Below, piece after piece: positions 42,882-52,352 of a stretch of DNA of 64,000 bases. Where the stretch lies: positions 266,268 to 330,267 of the forward strand of contig NZ_LR131147.1 of assembly GCF_900626285.1 (NCBI RefSeq), read 5' to 3'. The stretch is from Intestinimonas massiliensis (ex Afouda et al. 2020). GTDB taxonomy: Bacteria > Bacillota > Clostridia > Oscillospirales > Oscillospiraceae. The position numbers were made by a program, and so were the translations under genes. Below the pieces are notes generated by a model. The model ran no database searches, was not told the DNA's origin, and worked only from the letters and a program-made list of their open reading frames with translations. The first letter of the stretch is position 1; each line of letters begins with the position of its first letter.

Positions 42882-43820
42882 CTGAAACAAAGCTCCAGGG
42901 CCGGGGACATTGTCCTGGCCCTGTTTTTCTATGTTCCGGTGGTCTGGGGTGCATTGCTCATTGCCCAATCCTTGGGGCGTGGATTGCCGGAACTTCTTAC
43001 CAACCTGGCAACGGCGCTCCAGCACCCGCTGGATATCCATTGGACAGACAAAAGCCTGCTGTCCATCCTGATCTGCACCAGCCTCTATATCATGGGCCTA
43101 TGTATCTACGCCTCGGAACAGCGGCGCACTCGGGACGGCGAGGAGCACGGCTCCGCCACCTGGGGCTCTCCACGGCAGGTCAACGCCATGTTCCGCCAAA
43201 AAGAGAACAAGATCCTGACCCGCCATGTCCGCTTGGGCCTGGACACCCACAAACACCGCCGCTCCCTCAACGTCCTGGTTATTGGCGGCAGCGGCGCGGC
43301 CAAGACCCGCAGCTATGTGAAACCAAACATTCTGGAGGCCAACACCAATTATGTCATTACTGACCCGAAAATGGAGGTGCTCACTGCGACCGGAGGGTGG
43401 CTGAAAAGCAAAGGATATGACATCCGGGTGCTCAACCTGGTCAACCTGGAGGAGTCGGACGGATACAACCCATTCCGCTATCTGAGAGACGAAAAAGATG
43501 TCCTCAAGCTGGTCAATAACCTCATTCAAGCTACCACACCAAAGGGCAGCCATGAATCTGATCCGTTTTGGACCAAAGCCGAGACGGCGCTCCTTCAGGC
43601 CATCATCCTCATGCTGTTCCAGGAGGCCCCGGAGTATGAGCAGAACTTCTCCATGGTCATGCGGGTGCTGGAATACGCGGAGGTTCGAGAGGAGGATGAC
43701 GAGTATCTCTCCCCCCTGGATTTACTGTTTCAGGCCATAGAACGGGAGAACCCGGAAAGCGTGGCTCTGCGGCAGTACAAAGTATTCAAGCAGAGCGCGG
43801 GAGATGTATGCTCTAAGTGA
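42882..43820 (+). pseudogene. virD4: VirD4 coupling protein, N-terminal half (split by IME2)
   Basis: The T4SS coupling ATPase that links relaxosome to mating pore. This half has two N-terminal membrane segments (DIVLALFFYVPVVWGALLI, LLSILICTSLYIMGLCIY), Walker A-like GGSGAAKTR and the TDPKMEVL Walker B region. It breaks at residue 306 after KVFKQSAG, at 43798-43801, and a short element-encoded tail DVCSK ends it. The C-terminal half resumes at 59521. The CTG at 42882 after TTGGAGG is the likely start; GTG 42872 overlaps the ribosome site. Confidence 0.88.
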
Positions 43821-43870
43821 CTTCTTAATCATGTTTTTTGTCATGGTTAGTGAAGCAGTCACTTAGAGCA
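43809..43870. repeat. 13-bp inverted repeat at IME2 left end
   Basis: TGCTCTAAGTGAC (43809-43821) and GTCACTTAGAGCA (43858-43870) are perfect complements, 7 bp inside the left junction and just ahead of the recombinase gene. It may be a recombinase or regulator binding site or a terminator against reading from virD4. Confidence 0.7.
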
Positions 43871-43893
43871 TTTTCATTTCAGGAGGTACAGCC

Positions 43894-45774
43894 ATGAGAA
43901 ACGAGAAAATCACCCCACTGTATGAGCGTTTGAGCCGCGATGATGAGTTACAGGGCGAGAGTAACTCCATAAGCCATCAAAAGCAGATGTTAGAGGAGTT
44001 TGCCCGCCGGAATGGGCTACCGAACCCCACTCACTTTACCGATGACGGCGTATCGGGAACCCGCTTTGACCGTCCCGGCTTTCTGGCGATGATGGAGGAA
44101 GTCGAGGCCGGACGGGTGGAGGCCATCGTCATAAAGGACATGAGCCGCCTGGGGCGCGATTATCTGAAAGTCGGACAGGTCATGGAGATTTTGCGGCAGC
44201 GCGGTGTCCGTCTGATCGCCATCAACGACGGCGTGGACAGTCTGAAAGGCGACGACGATTTTACCCCATTCCGCAACATCATGAACGAGTTTTACGCCCG
44301 CGACACCAGCCGGAAAATCCGCTCCGTGTTCAAGTCCAAGGGCATGAGCGGCAAGCACCTGACCGGCACTGTCATTTACGGCTATTTGTGGGACGAAAAA
44401 CGGGAACACTGGCTTGTTGACGAAGAAGCCGCCGAAGTGGTACGCCGCATCTTTTCCCTGACGATGGAGGGCTACGGCCCCTACCAAATTTCCAAGCTGC
44501 TGTCCGAGGCAAAGGTTGAAATCCCCGCTGTCCATCTGGCACGCTTTCACGAAGGCGTAAACAGGTCAAAGCCGGTCAAAGACCCCTACGGCTGGGGATC
44601 ATCCACCATTGTGAACATCCTGAAAAAGCGGGAATACCTGGGCCACACCATCAATTTCAAGACCCGCAAGCACTTCAAGGACAAGAAAAGCCATTATGTT
44701 GACGAAAGCGAGTGGACGATTTTCGAGAATACCCATGAGGCCATCATCAACCAGGAAACCTTTGACAATGTGCAGCGCATCCGGGCGAACGTCCGGCGCT
44801 ACCCGGACGGCTGGGGCGAGGCCCATCCCCTGACCGGCCTGATGTACTGTGCCGACTGCGGCGGCAAGATGTATGTCCATCGCGTCAATAACGGCAAGCG
44901 TGACCCACAGTTTACTTGCAGCCAGTACAGCAAGTACCCTATCGGCTCCCTTTGCCCCACACAGCACCGCATCCGGGCCGAGGCTGTCCTGACCCTGATA
45001 ACCGATATGCTCCGGGCCATCGCGGAGTATTCCAGGAATGACCGGGCTGAGTTTATCCGCACCGTCCAGGAAACGCAGGCCGCCCAACAGACCGCCGACA
45101 TATCCAAAAAGCGGAAACGGCTGGCCGCCGCCCAAAAGCGGGCCGGGGAACTGGAACGGCTGATCTGCAAAATCTATGAGGACAACGCCCTGGGTAAGCT
45201 GCCGGACGCCCGGTATGAGGCGCTGGACGCTCAGTACGCCAAAGAGCAGGACGCCCTCAATGCGGAAATCGCGGAACTGGAAAAGGCCGTTATCGGCTAT
45301 GAGCAGGGCCGGAAATCTGCGGAGAAGTTTATCGCTCTGATTGATAAGTACGAGAATTTCGACACGCTGACAAACACCATGCTCAACGAGTTTGTAGAGA
45401 AAATCCTTGTCCATGAGCGCGCCCGGAAAGGCAGCCAAGACACCACGCAGGAGGTTGAAATCTACTTCAACTTTGTGGGCCGGTATATCCCGCCCGCCTT
45501 GCAGCCGGTTCCCCTGACCCCGGAGGAACAGGAAGAACTGCGGAAGAAGGAGGAACGCAAGGACAGACTTCACCAGAACTACTTACGCCGCAAGGCAAAT
45601 GGCAAGCAGAAGGAATGGGAAGAACGCTACAATGCCAGGCGCAAGGCCCAAGTTGAGGCGGCAAAGGCCGCGATCCGGGCCGAGGACATGGAAAAAGGCA
45701 TTTTTACCACCGTCAGCCAGTTACCCAGGCAGGAGCCGCGCAAGGCCACTGTATCGGCCAGCGCCGCAGTTTAA
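43894..45774 (+). CDS. large serine recombinase (TnpX/TndX type)
   Basis: A 626-residue serine integrase that should insert and excise IME2. Resolvase domain: LYERLSRDDELQGESNSI with the nucleophile Ser in YxRLSRDD-type motif (about 14), then VIKDMSRLGRDY. The recombinase domain follows (about 160-290), then a zinc ribbon CADCGGKM (about 320), a coiled coil (about 380-470) and a DUF4368-like C-terminus. Start has AGGAGG. Position at the left end with the site between it and virD4 fits the family. Confidence 0.93.
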   Translation: MRNEKITPLYERLSRDDELQGESNSISHQKQMLEEFARRNGLPNPTHFTDDGVSGTRFDRPGFLAMMEEVEAGRVEAIVIKDMSRLGRDYLKVGQVMEILRQRGVRLIAINDGVDSLKGDDDFTPFRNIMNEFYARDTSRKIRSVFKSKGMSGKHLTGTVIYGYLWDEKREHWLVDEEAAEVVRRIFSLTMEGYGPYQISKLLSEAKVEIPAVHLARFHEGVNRSKPVKDPYGWGSSTIVNILKKREYLGHTINFKTRKHFKDKKSHYVDESEWTIFENTHEAIINQETFDNVQRIRANVRRYPDGWGEAHPLTGLMYCADCGGKMYVHRVNNGKRDPQFTCSQYSKYPIGSLCPTQHRIRAEAVLTLITDMLRAIAEYSRNDRAEFIRTVQETQAAQQTADISKKRKRLAAAQKRAGELERLICKIYEDNALGKLPDARYEALDAQYAKEQDALNAEIAELEKAVIGYEQGRKSAEKFIALIDKYENFDTLTNTMLNEFVEKILVHERARKGSQDTTQEVEIYFNFVGRYIPPALQPVPLTPEEQEELRKKEERKDRLHQNYLRRKANGKQKEWEERYNARRKAQVEAAKAAIRAEDMEKGIFTTVSQLPRQEPRKATVSASAAV

Positions 45775-45800
45775 CCGTCACAGTGTAAAGGAGGACGAAC

Positions 45801-46154
45801 ATGAACGAATTGACTTACACCCGCTGCGGGGATTACTACATCCCCGACCTGAAACTTTCCGAGCAGCCGGAGGCCTCCATCGGCAAGTATGGCCATATGC
45901 GGCAACGCTACCTGAAGGAACACCGGCCTGGCCTTTACAGCAGTTTGATTTTGAGCGAAAAGCTGTACCCGCACCTATTGGAGATTGACCGGGCGGCGCG
46001 TGAACGGATGGACGCCATGCTGCCCCGAATGATGGAGGCGGCGGGCGTCACCGAAGAACTGAAAGCCCGTGACCCTATGCGCTGGGTGGGGCTGATGAAC
46101 ACGCTGAAAGCACAGGTAGAGGAAATTGTGCTGACAGAGCTGATTTATCAATAG
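45801..46154 (+). CDS. tnpV: TnpV family protein
   Basis: A 117-residue protein (MNELTYTRCGDYYIPDL, LSEQPEASIGKYGHMRQRYLKEH) typical of TnpV, carried by Tn4451-like elements. Function is not established. It lies 26 nt after the recombinase gene with AAAGGAGG. Confidence 0.88.
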   Translation: MNELTYTRCGDYYIPDLKLSEQPEASIGKYGHMRQRYLKEHRPGLYSSLILSEKLYPHLLEIDRAARERMDAMLPRMMEAAGVTEELKARDPMRWVGLMNTLKAQVEEIVLTELIYQ

Positions 46155-46167
46155 CCCTTTTACGAGC

Positions 46168-46202
46168 GGAGGCTGCAATTTGCGGCCTCTGTTTGTTTTA
46201 CG
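46168..46202 (+). terminator. hairpin terminator after tnpV
   Basis: Stem GGAGGCTGC with GCGGCCTC around AATT, followed by TGTTTGTTTT. Confidence 0.55.
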
Positions 46203-46276
46203 CTTTCGACATCTCTCACGCCTTGTATTCTTCGAGATAATGAAATATAATGATAGATGTTGTCGGAGGTGCAAGC

Positions 46277-46447
46277 ATGGACTACATGACACTTAAAGAA
46301 GTAAGCGAAAAATGGGGCATTTCGTCCCGTCAAGTCAACTATTACTGCGTCGATGGGCGTATTCCCGGCGCTGTGAAAATGGCCGGTGTCTGGCTGATCC
46401 CCAAGGAGGCAGAAAAGCCAATAGATCGGCGTTATAAGCAAACATAA
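46277..46447 (+). CDS. small MerR/excisionase-like HTH protein
   Basis: A 56-residue helix-turn-helix protein: LKEVSEKWGISSRQVNYYCVDGRIPGAVKMAGVWLIP. It could direct recombination or regulate the adjacent two-component cargo. ATG 46277 follows GGAGGTGC; an earlier start is possible at 46250 but has no site. Confidence 0.75.
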   Translation: MDYMTLKEVSEKWGISSRQVNYYCVDGRIPGAVKMAGVWLIPKEAEKPIDRRYKQT

Positions 46448-46462
46448 AAGGGGGTCAGTTTT

Positions 46463-47131
46463 ATGGCAAATATTCTAATTGTCGAAGATGAAAAGAATAT
46501 GCAGGATATTATTGCTGAATATATGCAGCGTGGCGGTCACACCTGTTTCACGGCTGATGACGGCATAGACGCTTTGATGATATTAAAAAATAATCCAATG
46601 GATTTGATGATACTGGATATTATGATGCCAAACTTTGACGGCTTCTCGGTCTGTAAGGTAGCAAGAGAAATGAGCAATCTTCCCATTATTATGCTGACCG
46701 CCAAAGGGAGCGAAGAAGATAAACTAAAAGGCTATGATTTGGGCGCGGATGATTATATGACAAAACCATTCAGCCCTAAAGTGCTGTTAGCGAAAGCAAA
46801 TGCCTTGTTACGGCGTTCTTCTGTTCTTCCGGCTGATGCAATAAACGCTGGGAAAATTTCTGTTATCCCAGCCTCTCACAAGGTATTTGTCAATGGAAAG
46901 GAAATTGTACTTACCCACAAGGAATATGAACTTCTCCACTTTTTCATGGCGAACCCCGGACAAATTTTCAGCCGCGAACAACTGCTTAATCGAATTTGGG
47001 GGTACGATTTTGAGGGAACAACCCGGACAGTAGACACGCATATTAAAACCTTACGTCAGAAGTTAGGTGATGAAGGCAAACATATAGTAACACTGATCCG
47101 TTCAGGTTATAAGTTTGAGGTGACGCCATGA
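46463..47131 (+). CDS. OmpR-family response regulator
   Basis: A 222-residue response regulator: acidic pocket VEDEKN, phospho-acceptor Asp in MILDIMMP (about 53), Lys in DDYMTKPF, and a winged-helix C-terminus (THKEYELLHFFMANPGQIFSREQLLNRIWG). It overlaps the kinase gene by 4 nt. AT-rich. It probably binds the TCACACC repeats before the transporter operon (48279-48317). Confidence 0.95.
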   Translation: MANILIVEDEKNMQDIIAEYMQRGGHTCFTADDGIDALMILKNNPMDLMILDIMMPNFDGFSVCKVAREMSNLPIIMLTAKGSEEDKLKGYDLGADDYMTKPFSPKVLLAKANALLRRSSVLPADAINAGKISVIPASHKVFVNGKEIVLTHKEYELLHFFMANPGQIFSREQLLNRIWGYDFEGTTRTVDTHIKTLRQKLGDEGKHIVTLIRSGYKFEVTP

Positions 47132-48204
47132 ACGTAAAAGATAACTTCACATTAAGAACTGTCCGCAAAAAAATCATAATGGTGTCCAAAATTGCAGGGC
47201 TGCTCTTGATTGTTTCTTATATCGTGGCAACACGGCTACCTATTGAACAGGATTTTTCTTTTCTTCTCTGGCTTTGTTTTGTTACATTGCTGGTTCTGGT
47301 GGTTGACTATTTGATGGGGCGTTTTATTTCAAAGCCGATTGATAAATTAAGCCGGGCAGCTCGAAAGATGGCGCAGCTTGATTTTTCTTCTTCTTGTGAA
47401 ATCCAAACAAATGATGAATTTGGTGATCTATCGAAAAATCTTAATAAGATGTCCCAAAATTTGCAGCAGACACTTTCACAATTACACGCTGCAAATAATC
47501 AGCTTGAAAAAGATGTAGAACACGAAAGGCTCTTATTAGCGGAGAGAAAAGAACTGGTAGACAGTCTTTCCCATGAAATGAAAACCCCATTAGGCGTGAT
47601 CCGCGCCTATGCCGAGGGCTTGCAAGACGAGCCAGATGAAGAAAAAAGAAAAAGGTATTTGGGCATCATTGTATCTGAAACAGAGCGCATGAGTAACCTC
47701 ATTACAACGCTTCTTGATTTGTCTGCTCTGGAAAACGGAGCCACCCAGCTTTTCCCGGAACGATTTGACTTTGTTGAGTTTGTGGAAACTGTTGCCGGAC
47801 GGTTATTGATTGATGCCCCGGATGTGGACTTTGATTTGCAATATGAATTGCCGGAACACCCCGTCTATGTTGAAACCGATAAGCGCCGAATGGAACAGGT
47901 GTTGGACAATTTGCTCGTCAATGCAAAGCGAAATACGCAATCAGGTGGTGTTTTGAAACTGCGTCTGAAAGAACATGACGATATGCTCGATTTTTCTATC
48001 TTTAATCAGGGGCCGCCGATCCCACCAGAGGATTTGCCCAAAATATGGACAAAATTCTACCGTAGCAAGAACTCCAAATATAGCGGTTCGGGTTTAGGGC
48101 TTGCTATTGTCGCACAGGTTTTATCAATGCAACATCTTCCCTATGGTGCAGAAAACCAGCCCGGAGGCGTAAGGTTTTACTTTACAGTCCCCATTGCAAA
48201 ATAA
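47128..48204 (+). CDS. HAMP sensor histidine kinase, short-loop type
   Basis: A 358-residue kinase with two membrane helices (about 15-33, 42-62) joined by a very short outside loop (about 10 residues), typical of intramembrane-sensing kinases for antimicrobial peptides. HAMP follows (SKPIDKLSRAARKMAQLDF), then the H-box SHEMKTPLGVIRAYAEGL, N-box DNLLVNAKRN and G-boxes GSGLGLAIV. It pairs with the upstream regulator. Confidence 0.93.
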   Translation: MNVKDNFTLRTVRKKIIMVSKIAGLLLIVSYIVATRLPIEQDFSFLLWLCFVTLLVLVVDYLMGRFISKPIDKLSRAARKMAQLDFSSSCEIQTNDEFGDLSKNLNKMSQNLQQTLSQLHAANNQLEKDVEHERLLLAERKELVDSLSHEMKTPLGVIRAYAEGLQDEPDEEKRKRYLGIIVSETERMSNLITTLLDLSALENGATQLFPERFDFVEFVETVAGRLLIDAPDVDFDLQYELPEHPVYVETDKRRMEQVLDNLLVNAKRNTQSGGVLKLRLKEHDDMLDFSIFNQGPPIPPEDLPKIWTKFYRSKNSKYSGSGLGLAIVAQVLSMQHLPYGAENQPGGVRFYFTVPIAK

Positions 48205-48219
48205 ATATTTTTTCTTGCT

Positions 48220-48264
48220 GGAAAGCTCTGATTTCAAACAGGAAATTAGGGCTTTCCTTTTTTG
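48220..48264 (+). terminator. terminator after the kinase gene
   Basis: Stem GGAAAGC (48220-48226) with GCTTTCC (48251-48257), inner partial pairing, then TTTTTTG. Confidence 0.65.
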
Positions 48265-48278
48265 CTTTTCAAAGTATT

Positions 48279-48330
48279 TCACACCGATTTCACACCAACC
48301 TCACACCAACTTCAACGCATTTTTATAGTT
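48279..48330 (+). promoter_or_regulatory. response-regulator repeats and promoter
   Basis: TCACACC occurs at 48279, 48290 and 48301, exactly 11 bp apart, with a degenerate fourth copy TCAACGC at 48312. Spacing equals one helical turn, so all face the same side. A -10-like TATAGTTT follows near 48324. It lies just upstream of the transporter operon. Confidence 0.8.
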
Positions 48331-48376
48331 TTACCTCAATAAGAGGGGCGACCCTCAAAACAAGGAGGTAACAAGT

Positions 48377-48529
48377 ATGTTCTTAGGTTTGGAGTGGTAT
48401 TGGTGGTTAGTTCTTCTGGCGGCGCTGCTGATCTCTATCCCGTTCAAAGTTAAGTTTATGAAATGGTGGAGTAAGCGTCAACAGGAAAAGAAAAAAGAGC
48501 AGCATGGAAAATGGGGGGATGACGAATGA
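48377..48529 (+). CDS. 50-residue membrane-anchored small protein
   Basis: ATG 48377 follows CAAGGAGG. The product has one membrane helix (WYWWLVLLAALLISIPF) and a Lys-rich cytoplasmic tail. It overlaps the ABC ATPase start (ATGA at 48526-48529), so it is coupled to it. Similar tiny proteins precede lantibiotic-type transporters; function is unproven. Confidence 0.75.
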   Translation: MFLGLEWYWWLVLLAALLISIPFKVKFMKWWSKRQQEKKKEQHGKWGDDE

Positions 48530-49374
48530 TTGAAGTTAGGGACTTGACCTTTTCTTACGGGAAAGGCAAACAGATATTGCATGGTCTGAACTTTTCCGTA
48601 AAGGATGGAGAAATCTTCGGCTTTTTAGGGCCGAATGGCTCCGGCAAGTCCACGACACAAAAAATACTGACCGGCATTTTGAAAAACCACGGCGGCGCGG
48701 TTTCGTTATTCGGCCAAGACATCCGAAATGTGCAGACACAAGAATTTTTCCAGAAAATAGGCGTTCTGTTTGAATTTCCATACCTTTATACAAATTTGAG
48801 CGCACTTGACAATCTGCATTACTTTGCTTCTTTCTATCCGGCAGAGCATACGCGCAATGCGGAAGAACTGCTGGACGAACTGGAATTTAAGAAAGACTTC
48901 CTGAAAAAGCCGGTATCGTCTTACTCAAAAGGGATGCGCCAGCGCGTCAGCATGGCAAGGGCGCTTATCAGTAATCCCAAACTTTTGTTTTTGGATGAAC
49001 CTACAAGCGGTCTTGACCCTGCTGGAGCAGTCCTCTTTCGTAAAATCATTGAAAAGGAACGACAAAAAGGTACAACGGTTTTTCTCACCACGCATAATAT
49101 GCTGGATGCCGATTTGCTTTGTGATCGGGTAGCCTTTATCTCCAATGGAAATATTGTTGCGATTGACACCCCAAGGAATTTGAAAGAGCGAAACAGCAAC
49201 CACCGTATTGTCATCGACTATTTGTATCAGGGCAATCGTGAGGAAAAAGTCATAGAAGCAACAGAATTAAAAGCCGGTATTCCGTTTGTATATGATGAAT
49301 TGATTAGTATTCATTCACAGGAGCCTACTTTGGAGGATGTGTTTATCCAATATACCGGGAGGGGGCTGACTTGA
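48526..49374 (+). CDS. ABC transporter ATP-binding protein
   Basis: A 282-residue ATPase: Walker A GPNGSGKST (about 35-43), signature SYSKGMRQRVSMARAL, Walker B LLFLDEPTSGLD, and switch His in TTHNM. With the two permeases it forms a lantibiotic-immunity/export-type transporter similar in layout to C. difficile CprABC. It overlaps both neighbours. Confidence 0.93.
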   Translation: MIEVRDLTFSYGKGKQILHGLNFSVKDGEIFGFLGPNGSGKSTTQKILTGILKNHGGAVSLFGQDIRNVQTQEFFQKIGVLFEFPYLYTNLSALDNLHYFASFYPAEHTRNAEELLDELEFKKDFLKKPVSSYSKGMRQRVSMARALISNPKLLFLDEPTSGLDPAGAVLFRKIIEKERQKGTTVFLTTHNMLDADLLCDRVAFISNGNIVAIDTPRNLKERNSNHRIVIDYLYQGNREEKVIEATELKAGIPFVYDELISIHSQEPTLEDVFIQYTGRGLT

Positions 49375-50366
49375 TGTGGAGAGGATTTTATCATTTACTG
49401 AAAAAAGACTTCAAATTGATGCTTTCCAGTAAGTTTTTTCTGTTAGCCCTTATCTCGCTGATTTTATATTCCTGCTATATTAACTTTGTGTATGTGAATT
49501 TAGATCAGGAGATGTATCCGGTTTATCTCTATGATCCGCAAGGCAAGGTGTCTGTCAACTCGCAATACCTAACGAGGGTAGATAGCCGTGAGGCTTTGGA
49601 AACAGCCTGTGCGGACCAGTATTCTGTCGGTTTTGATTTTTCAGATGTTGAGCCGGAATTGTATATGATTTCTTGCGGGCTGGAAACCACCGATCACTAC
49701 CGTATCATTTGGGGTGAAGCTGTCCTGCAAGGAAACACGGACGGTCAGGCTGATATGATTGGCACCAACGATAAGGAAATGAAAAATCGTCGGGAAATTA
49801 CCGCTGAATTTCTGTTTTTTGAATTGTCCGCAGTTGGTTTTTTGGGACTGGCTTCCATGCTATTTAAGGAAAAGCAAATGGGTGTGATACGGGTGCATGG
49901 AATACTTCCTGTCCATCGCCCTATGTTCATTCTATCAAAATTATTGCTACTGTTGCTTTCAGACCTTATTTTTGCGGCTTTACTTACCGTTGTCAATTTG
50001 GGAACTTCGTATGCCATTGATGTGCTGCCAAGTGTTTTTCTGCAAGCAAGTATTCTATCGGTTATCATGGCATTAGTAGGCTTTCTTTGCGCCATCCGGC
50101 TGCCAGATTTTAAGCAGTTTTCTTTGTTTTATCTTGTCCTTGCGGTTTTTGTGACAACACCCGTTTTTCTGGCCGGACAGACCGGCATTACATGGGATTG
50201 GATCGTTTACCATCCTATGTACCATCTGTTTACTGCAATGAAAGCGGCATACTTCTCCGCACCAATGGCAGGAGTGCCGTACTATTTGATTTGCATTGGT
50301 ACAATCATTCTTCTGTTCCTGCTTTCCTATCATACTTTGAACCGGGAACTGGCAAAGGAGGGATAA
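49374..50366 (+). CDS. ABC transporter permease 1
   Basis: A permease of about 330 residues with an N-terminal membrane helix (LLALISLILYSCYINF type), an extracellular domain (about 40-140) and five C-terminal helices. It ends YHTLNRELAKEG. The start overlaps the ATPase stop, so subunits are made together. AT-rich like the rest of this cargo. Confidence 0.85.
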   Translation: MWRGFYHLLKKDFKLMLSSKFFLLALISLILYSCYINFVYVNLDQEMYPVYLYDPQGKVSVNSQYLTRVDSREALETACADQYSVGFDFSDVEPELYMISCGLETTDHYRIIWGEAVLQGNTDGQADMIGTNDKEMKNRREITAEFLFFELSAVGFLGLASMLFKEKQMGVIRVHGILPVHRPMFILSKLLLLLLSDLIFAALLTVVNLGTSYAIDVLPSVFLQASILSVIMALVGFLCAIRLPDFKQFSLFYLVLAVFVTTPVFLAGQTGITWDWIVYHPMYHLFTAMKAAYFSAPMAGVPYYLICIGTIILLFLLSYHTLNRELAKEG

Positions 50367-50369
50367 AGG

Positions 50370-51380
50370 ATGAAAGGACTAAAGTATCAGTTGAAAAGTA
50401 TTCGCCGTGATAAAATGTGTCTTTTAACCTTCCTACTTCCCGTCATTGTGGGTATCGCCATCAACCTGCTTTCGGGTGTGAGTTTCCAGACAATGGGCGA
50501 AACCACATTCGGAGTGGTGGGAAGCAATATTACTGATGATACAGTTGAATGGCTGCAAAACAATGGCGTTGTTGTATCGTATGAAACACGCGATGAACTG
50601 GAAACTGCCGTTAATAATCCGTCCACCCAAATGATAGGAGTTTTGCAAACAGGAAACATGATACAGACTTTTATTGCCGGGGATGAATTGGCGGTAAACA
50701 AAGTCATTGCAAATACGCTCCCGCAAGTCTATGAAAATCGGGCAACGCAGCTAACCATTACAAGAACAATCATCCCAGTAGTGACTGATAATGAGGGGTT
50801 AAAATCGCTTTTCATTGTAATTACGCTGGTGACAGCAATGTTTATGGGCTGTACTTTCAATGCCATGAATATTATCAGTGAAAAAGAAGATGGTATAGAG
50901 TTTATCAATCAGGTGCTTCCTGTGTCAATGACATCCTACATCATTCAGAAAACTCTTTTGGGATTTATCGGGGGGACAGTTTCGACCATAATAACAGCGT
51001 TAATCTGTATGAGAATACAAGCAGTACAAGTATTGCCGTTTCTGTTGATTGTTCTGCTCTCGGCCTATATTTCTGCCTTAATAGGGCTATTCATTGGCTA
51101 TTATGCAAACGGTCTGATGGTAGGAATTGTTTACATCAAAATTGTAATGATCCTATTCCTTGCTCCGCCCATTTTCTTTTATTTGACAGTCCCAAGCGAC
51201 AGTATTGTTTTCAGGCTTTCGTATTTACTGCCGTCCAGTGTCACTTTCTATGGAGTTATGGACTTGATAAATGGACAGACAAAAGAAATAGGCTCTTATG
51301 CTTTGGTTCTACTCGTTCATTCGGTTTTTTGGAGCGTGGTATATAAGCTGATCCGAAAAACAAAGAAAACAAATTTATAA
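50370..51380 (+). CDS. ABC transporter permease 2
   Basis: A 336-residue permease: first helix LLTFLLPVIVGIAINLL, a periplasmic-side domain (about 35-150), then five to six helices. The core part (about 165-190) has EKEDGIEFINQVLPVS, a coupling-loop-like piece. It is the last transporter gene. Confidence 0.85.
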   Translation: MKGLKYQLKSIRRDKMCLLTFLLPVIVGIAINLLSGVSFQTMGETTFGVVGSNITDDTVEWLQNNGVVVSYETRDELETAVNNPSTQMIGVLQTGNMIQTFIAGDELAVNKVIANTLPQVYENRATQLTITRTIIPVVTDNEGLKSLFIVITLVTAMFMGCTFNAMNIISEKEDGIEFINQVLPVSMTSYIIQKTLLGFIGGTVSTIITALICMRIQAVQVLPFLLIVLLSAYISALIGLFIGYYANGLMVGIVYIKIVMILFLAPPIFFYLTVPSDSIVFRLSYLLPSSVTFYGVMDLINGQTKEIGSYALVLLVHSVFWSVVYKLIRKTKKTNL

Positions 51381-51385
51381 ATGGA

Positions 51386-51431
51386 CTGCTGCCGGACGAC
51401 GGCAAAAGAAAAAAAGCCGTCGTTCAGCAGG
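51386..51431 (+). terminator. terminator after the transporter operon
   Basis: Arms CTGCTGCCGGACGACGGC (51386-51403) and GCCGTCGTTCAGCAG (51416-51430). The A-rich loop and following T-poor region suggest it may stop transcription from either strand. Confidence 0.6.
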
Positions 51432-51835
51432 TAATCTTCATGCCCTAAATACACCTACGGCGGCTTTGAGAAAATCAAGGCCGCCGTTCCTTATGCCCTC
51501 AATAAAGGCGTGACGCCCATACGCTGACACGGCGGCTTTAGGAGGGAGCCGCCATGAAGCACACTGACCGCCGACAAATTCAGACGATATTTGCACTATC
51601 GTCAAAAAAAGCCCGGCCACCCAACCACCCCCGTCTGGCAGCCGGTGCGAAAATTGTCACAATGTAACTGAATACCGTATTTTTTGCGCTCGAATAGCTT
51701 TCTGCTGTCCGGGCGTTTTTTCATACCTGTGGGGCCAGAACATCGGGTCAGCATGGCCCGAACCCTGTCCCCGGTGCCGTTCCCCGCCGCCCCGTTCAGA
51801 TTTTCCCGCAAAAAATCTGAACGGAGGAAAGGCAG
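51432..51835. other. gap with repeated GGCGGC-type hairpins and a small frame
   Basis: The gap holds GGCGGC/GCCGCC words at 51459, 51481 and 51530, able to pair as stems, and a 37-codon frame with a good ribosome site (see 51554-51667). No other gene is visible. Confidence 0.45.
51554..51667 (+). CDS. possible 37-residue basic small protein
   Basis: ATG 51554 preceded by GGAGGGAGCC. The product starts MKHTDRRQIQTIFALSSKK and is Arg/Lys/Pro-rich. It may be real because of its ribosome site and position before the sigma gene; no family known. Confidence 0.35.
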   Translation: MKHTDRRQIQTIFALSSKKARPPNHPRLAAGAKIVTM

Positions 51836-52249
51836 ATGGAAGTCACCATCCATTACAACGGACAAGCTGTGGCCGTGGAGGTCACGCTGGAAGTCTATGA
51901 ATTTCTTGACCGGGCCGACCACAAGACCGAGAACCTGTCCCATGAACAGCGGCGGCACTGGGATGGCCGGGAGTTTGACGAATACATAGTTGCCACCGAG
52001 GGCGTGGGTATCTACGGCGAAACGCCGGAGGACTACCTTTGCCGCATGGAAACGCTGGGCGAGCTGATGGCCGTCCTGGACACCTGCACCGAGGCCCAGC
52101 GCCGCCGGTTCCTGCTCTATGCCCTGGACGGGCTGACTCTTGCAGAGATCGGGACGGTGTGTGGCTGCTCTAAAGTGGCCGTCTATGAAAGCATTGACGC
52201 GGTTCGGAAAAAATTTTTGAAATTCTTTGCGAACTACCCTAACGAATGA
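51836..52249 (+). CDS. sigma-70 region 4-like protein
   Basis: A 137-residue protein: N-terminal beta/alpha part (MEVTIHYNGQAVAVEVTLEVYEFLDRAD), C-terminal sigma region 4 (QRRRFLLYALDGLTLAEIGTVCGCSKVAVYESIDAVRKKF). It is the same general design as the IME1 sigma-like protein. Probably activates IME2 excision or mobilization. Confidence 0.82.
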   Translation: MEVTIHYNGQAVAVEVTLEVYEFLDRADHKTENLSHEQRRHWDGREFDEYIVATEGVGIYGETPEDYLCRMETLGELMAVLDTCTEAQRRRFLLYALDGLTLAEIGTVCGCSKVAVYESIDAVRKKFLKFFANYPNE

Positions 52250-52352
52250 CCCCTTTTCGGGCTACCAAGTGAAAGGGATTGTTTCCCTTATCCCAGCGGG
52301 AGGCGGACAGCGGACAAGCTGCCCGCCTCTCCCATTTTCAGGAGGTAAGCCT

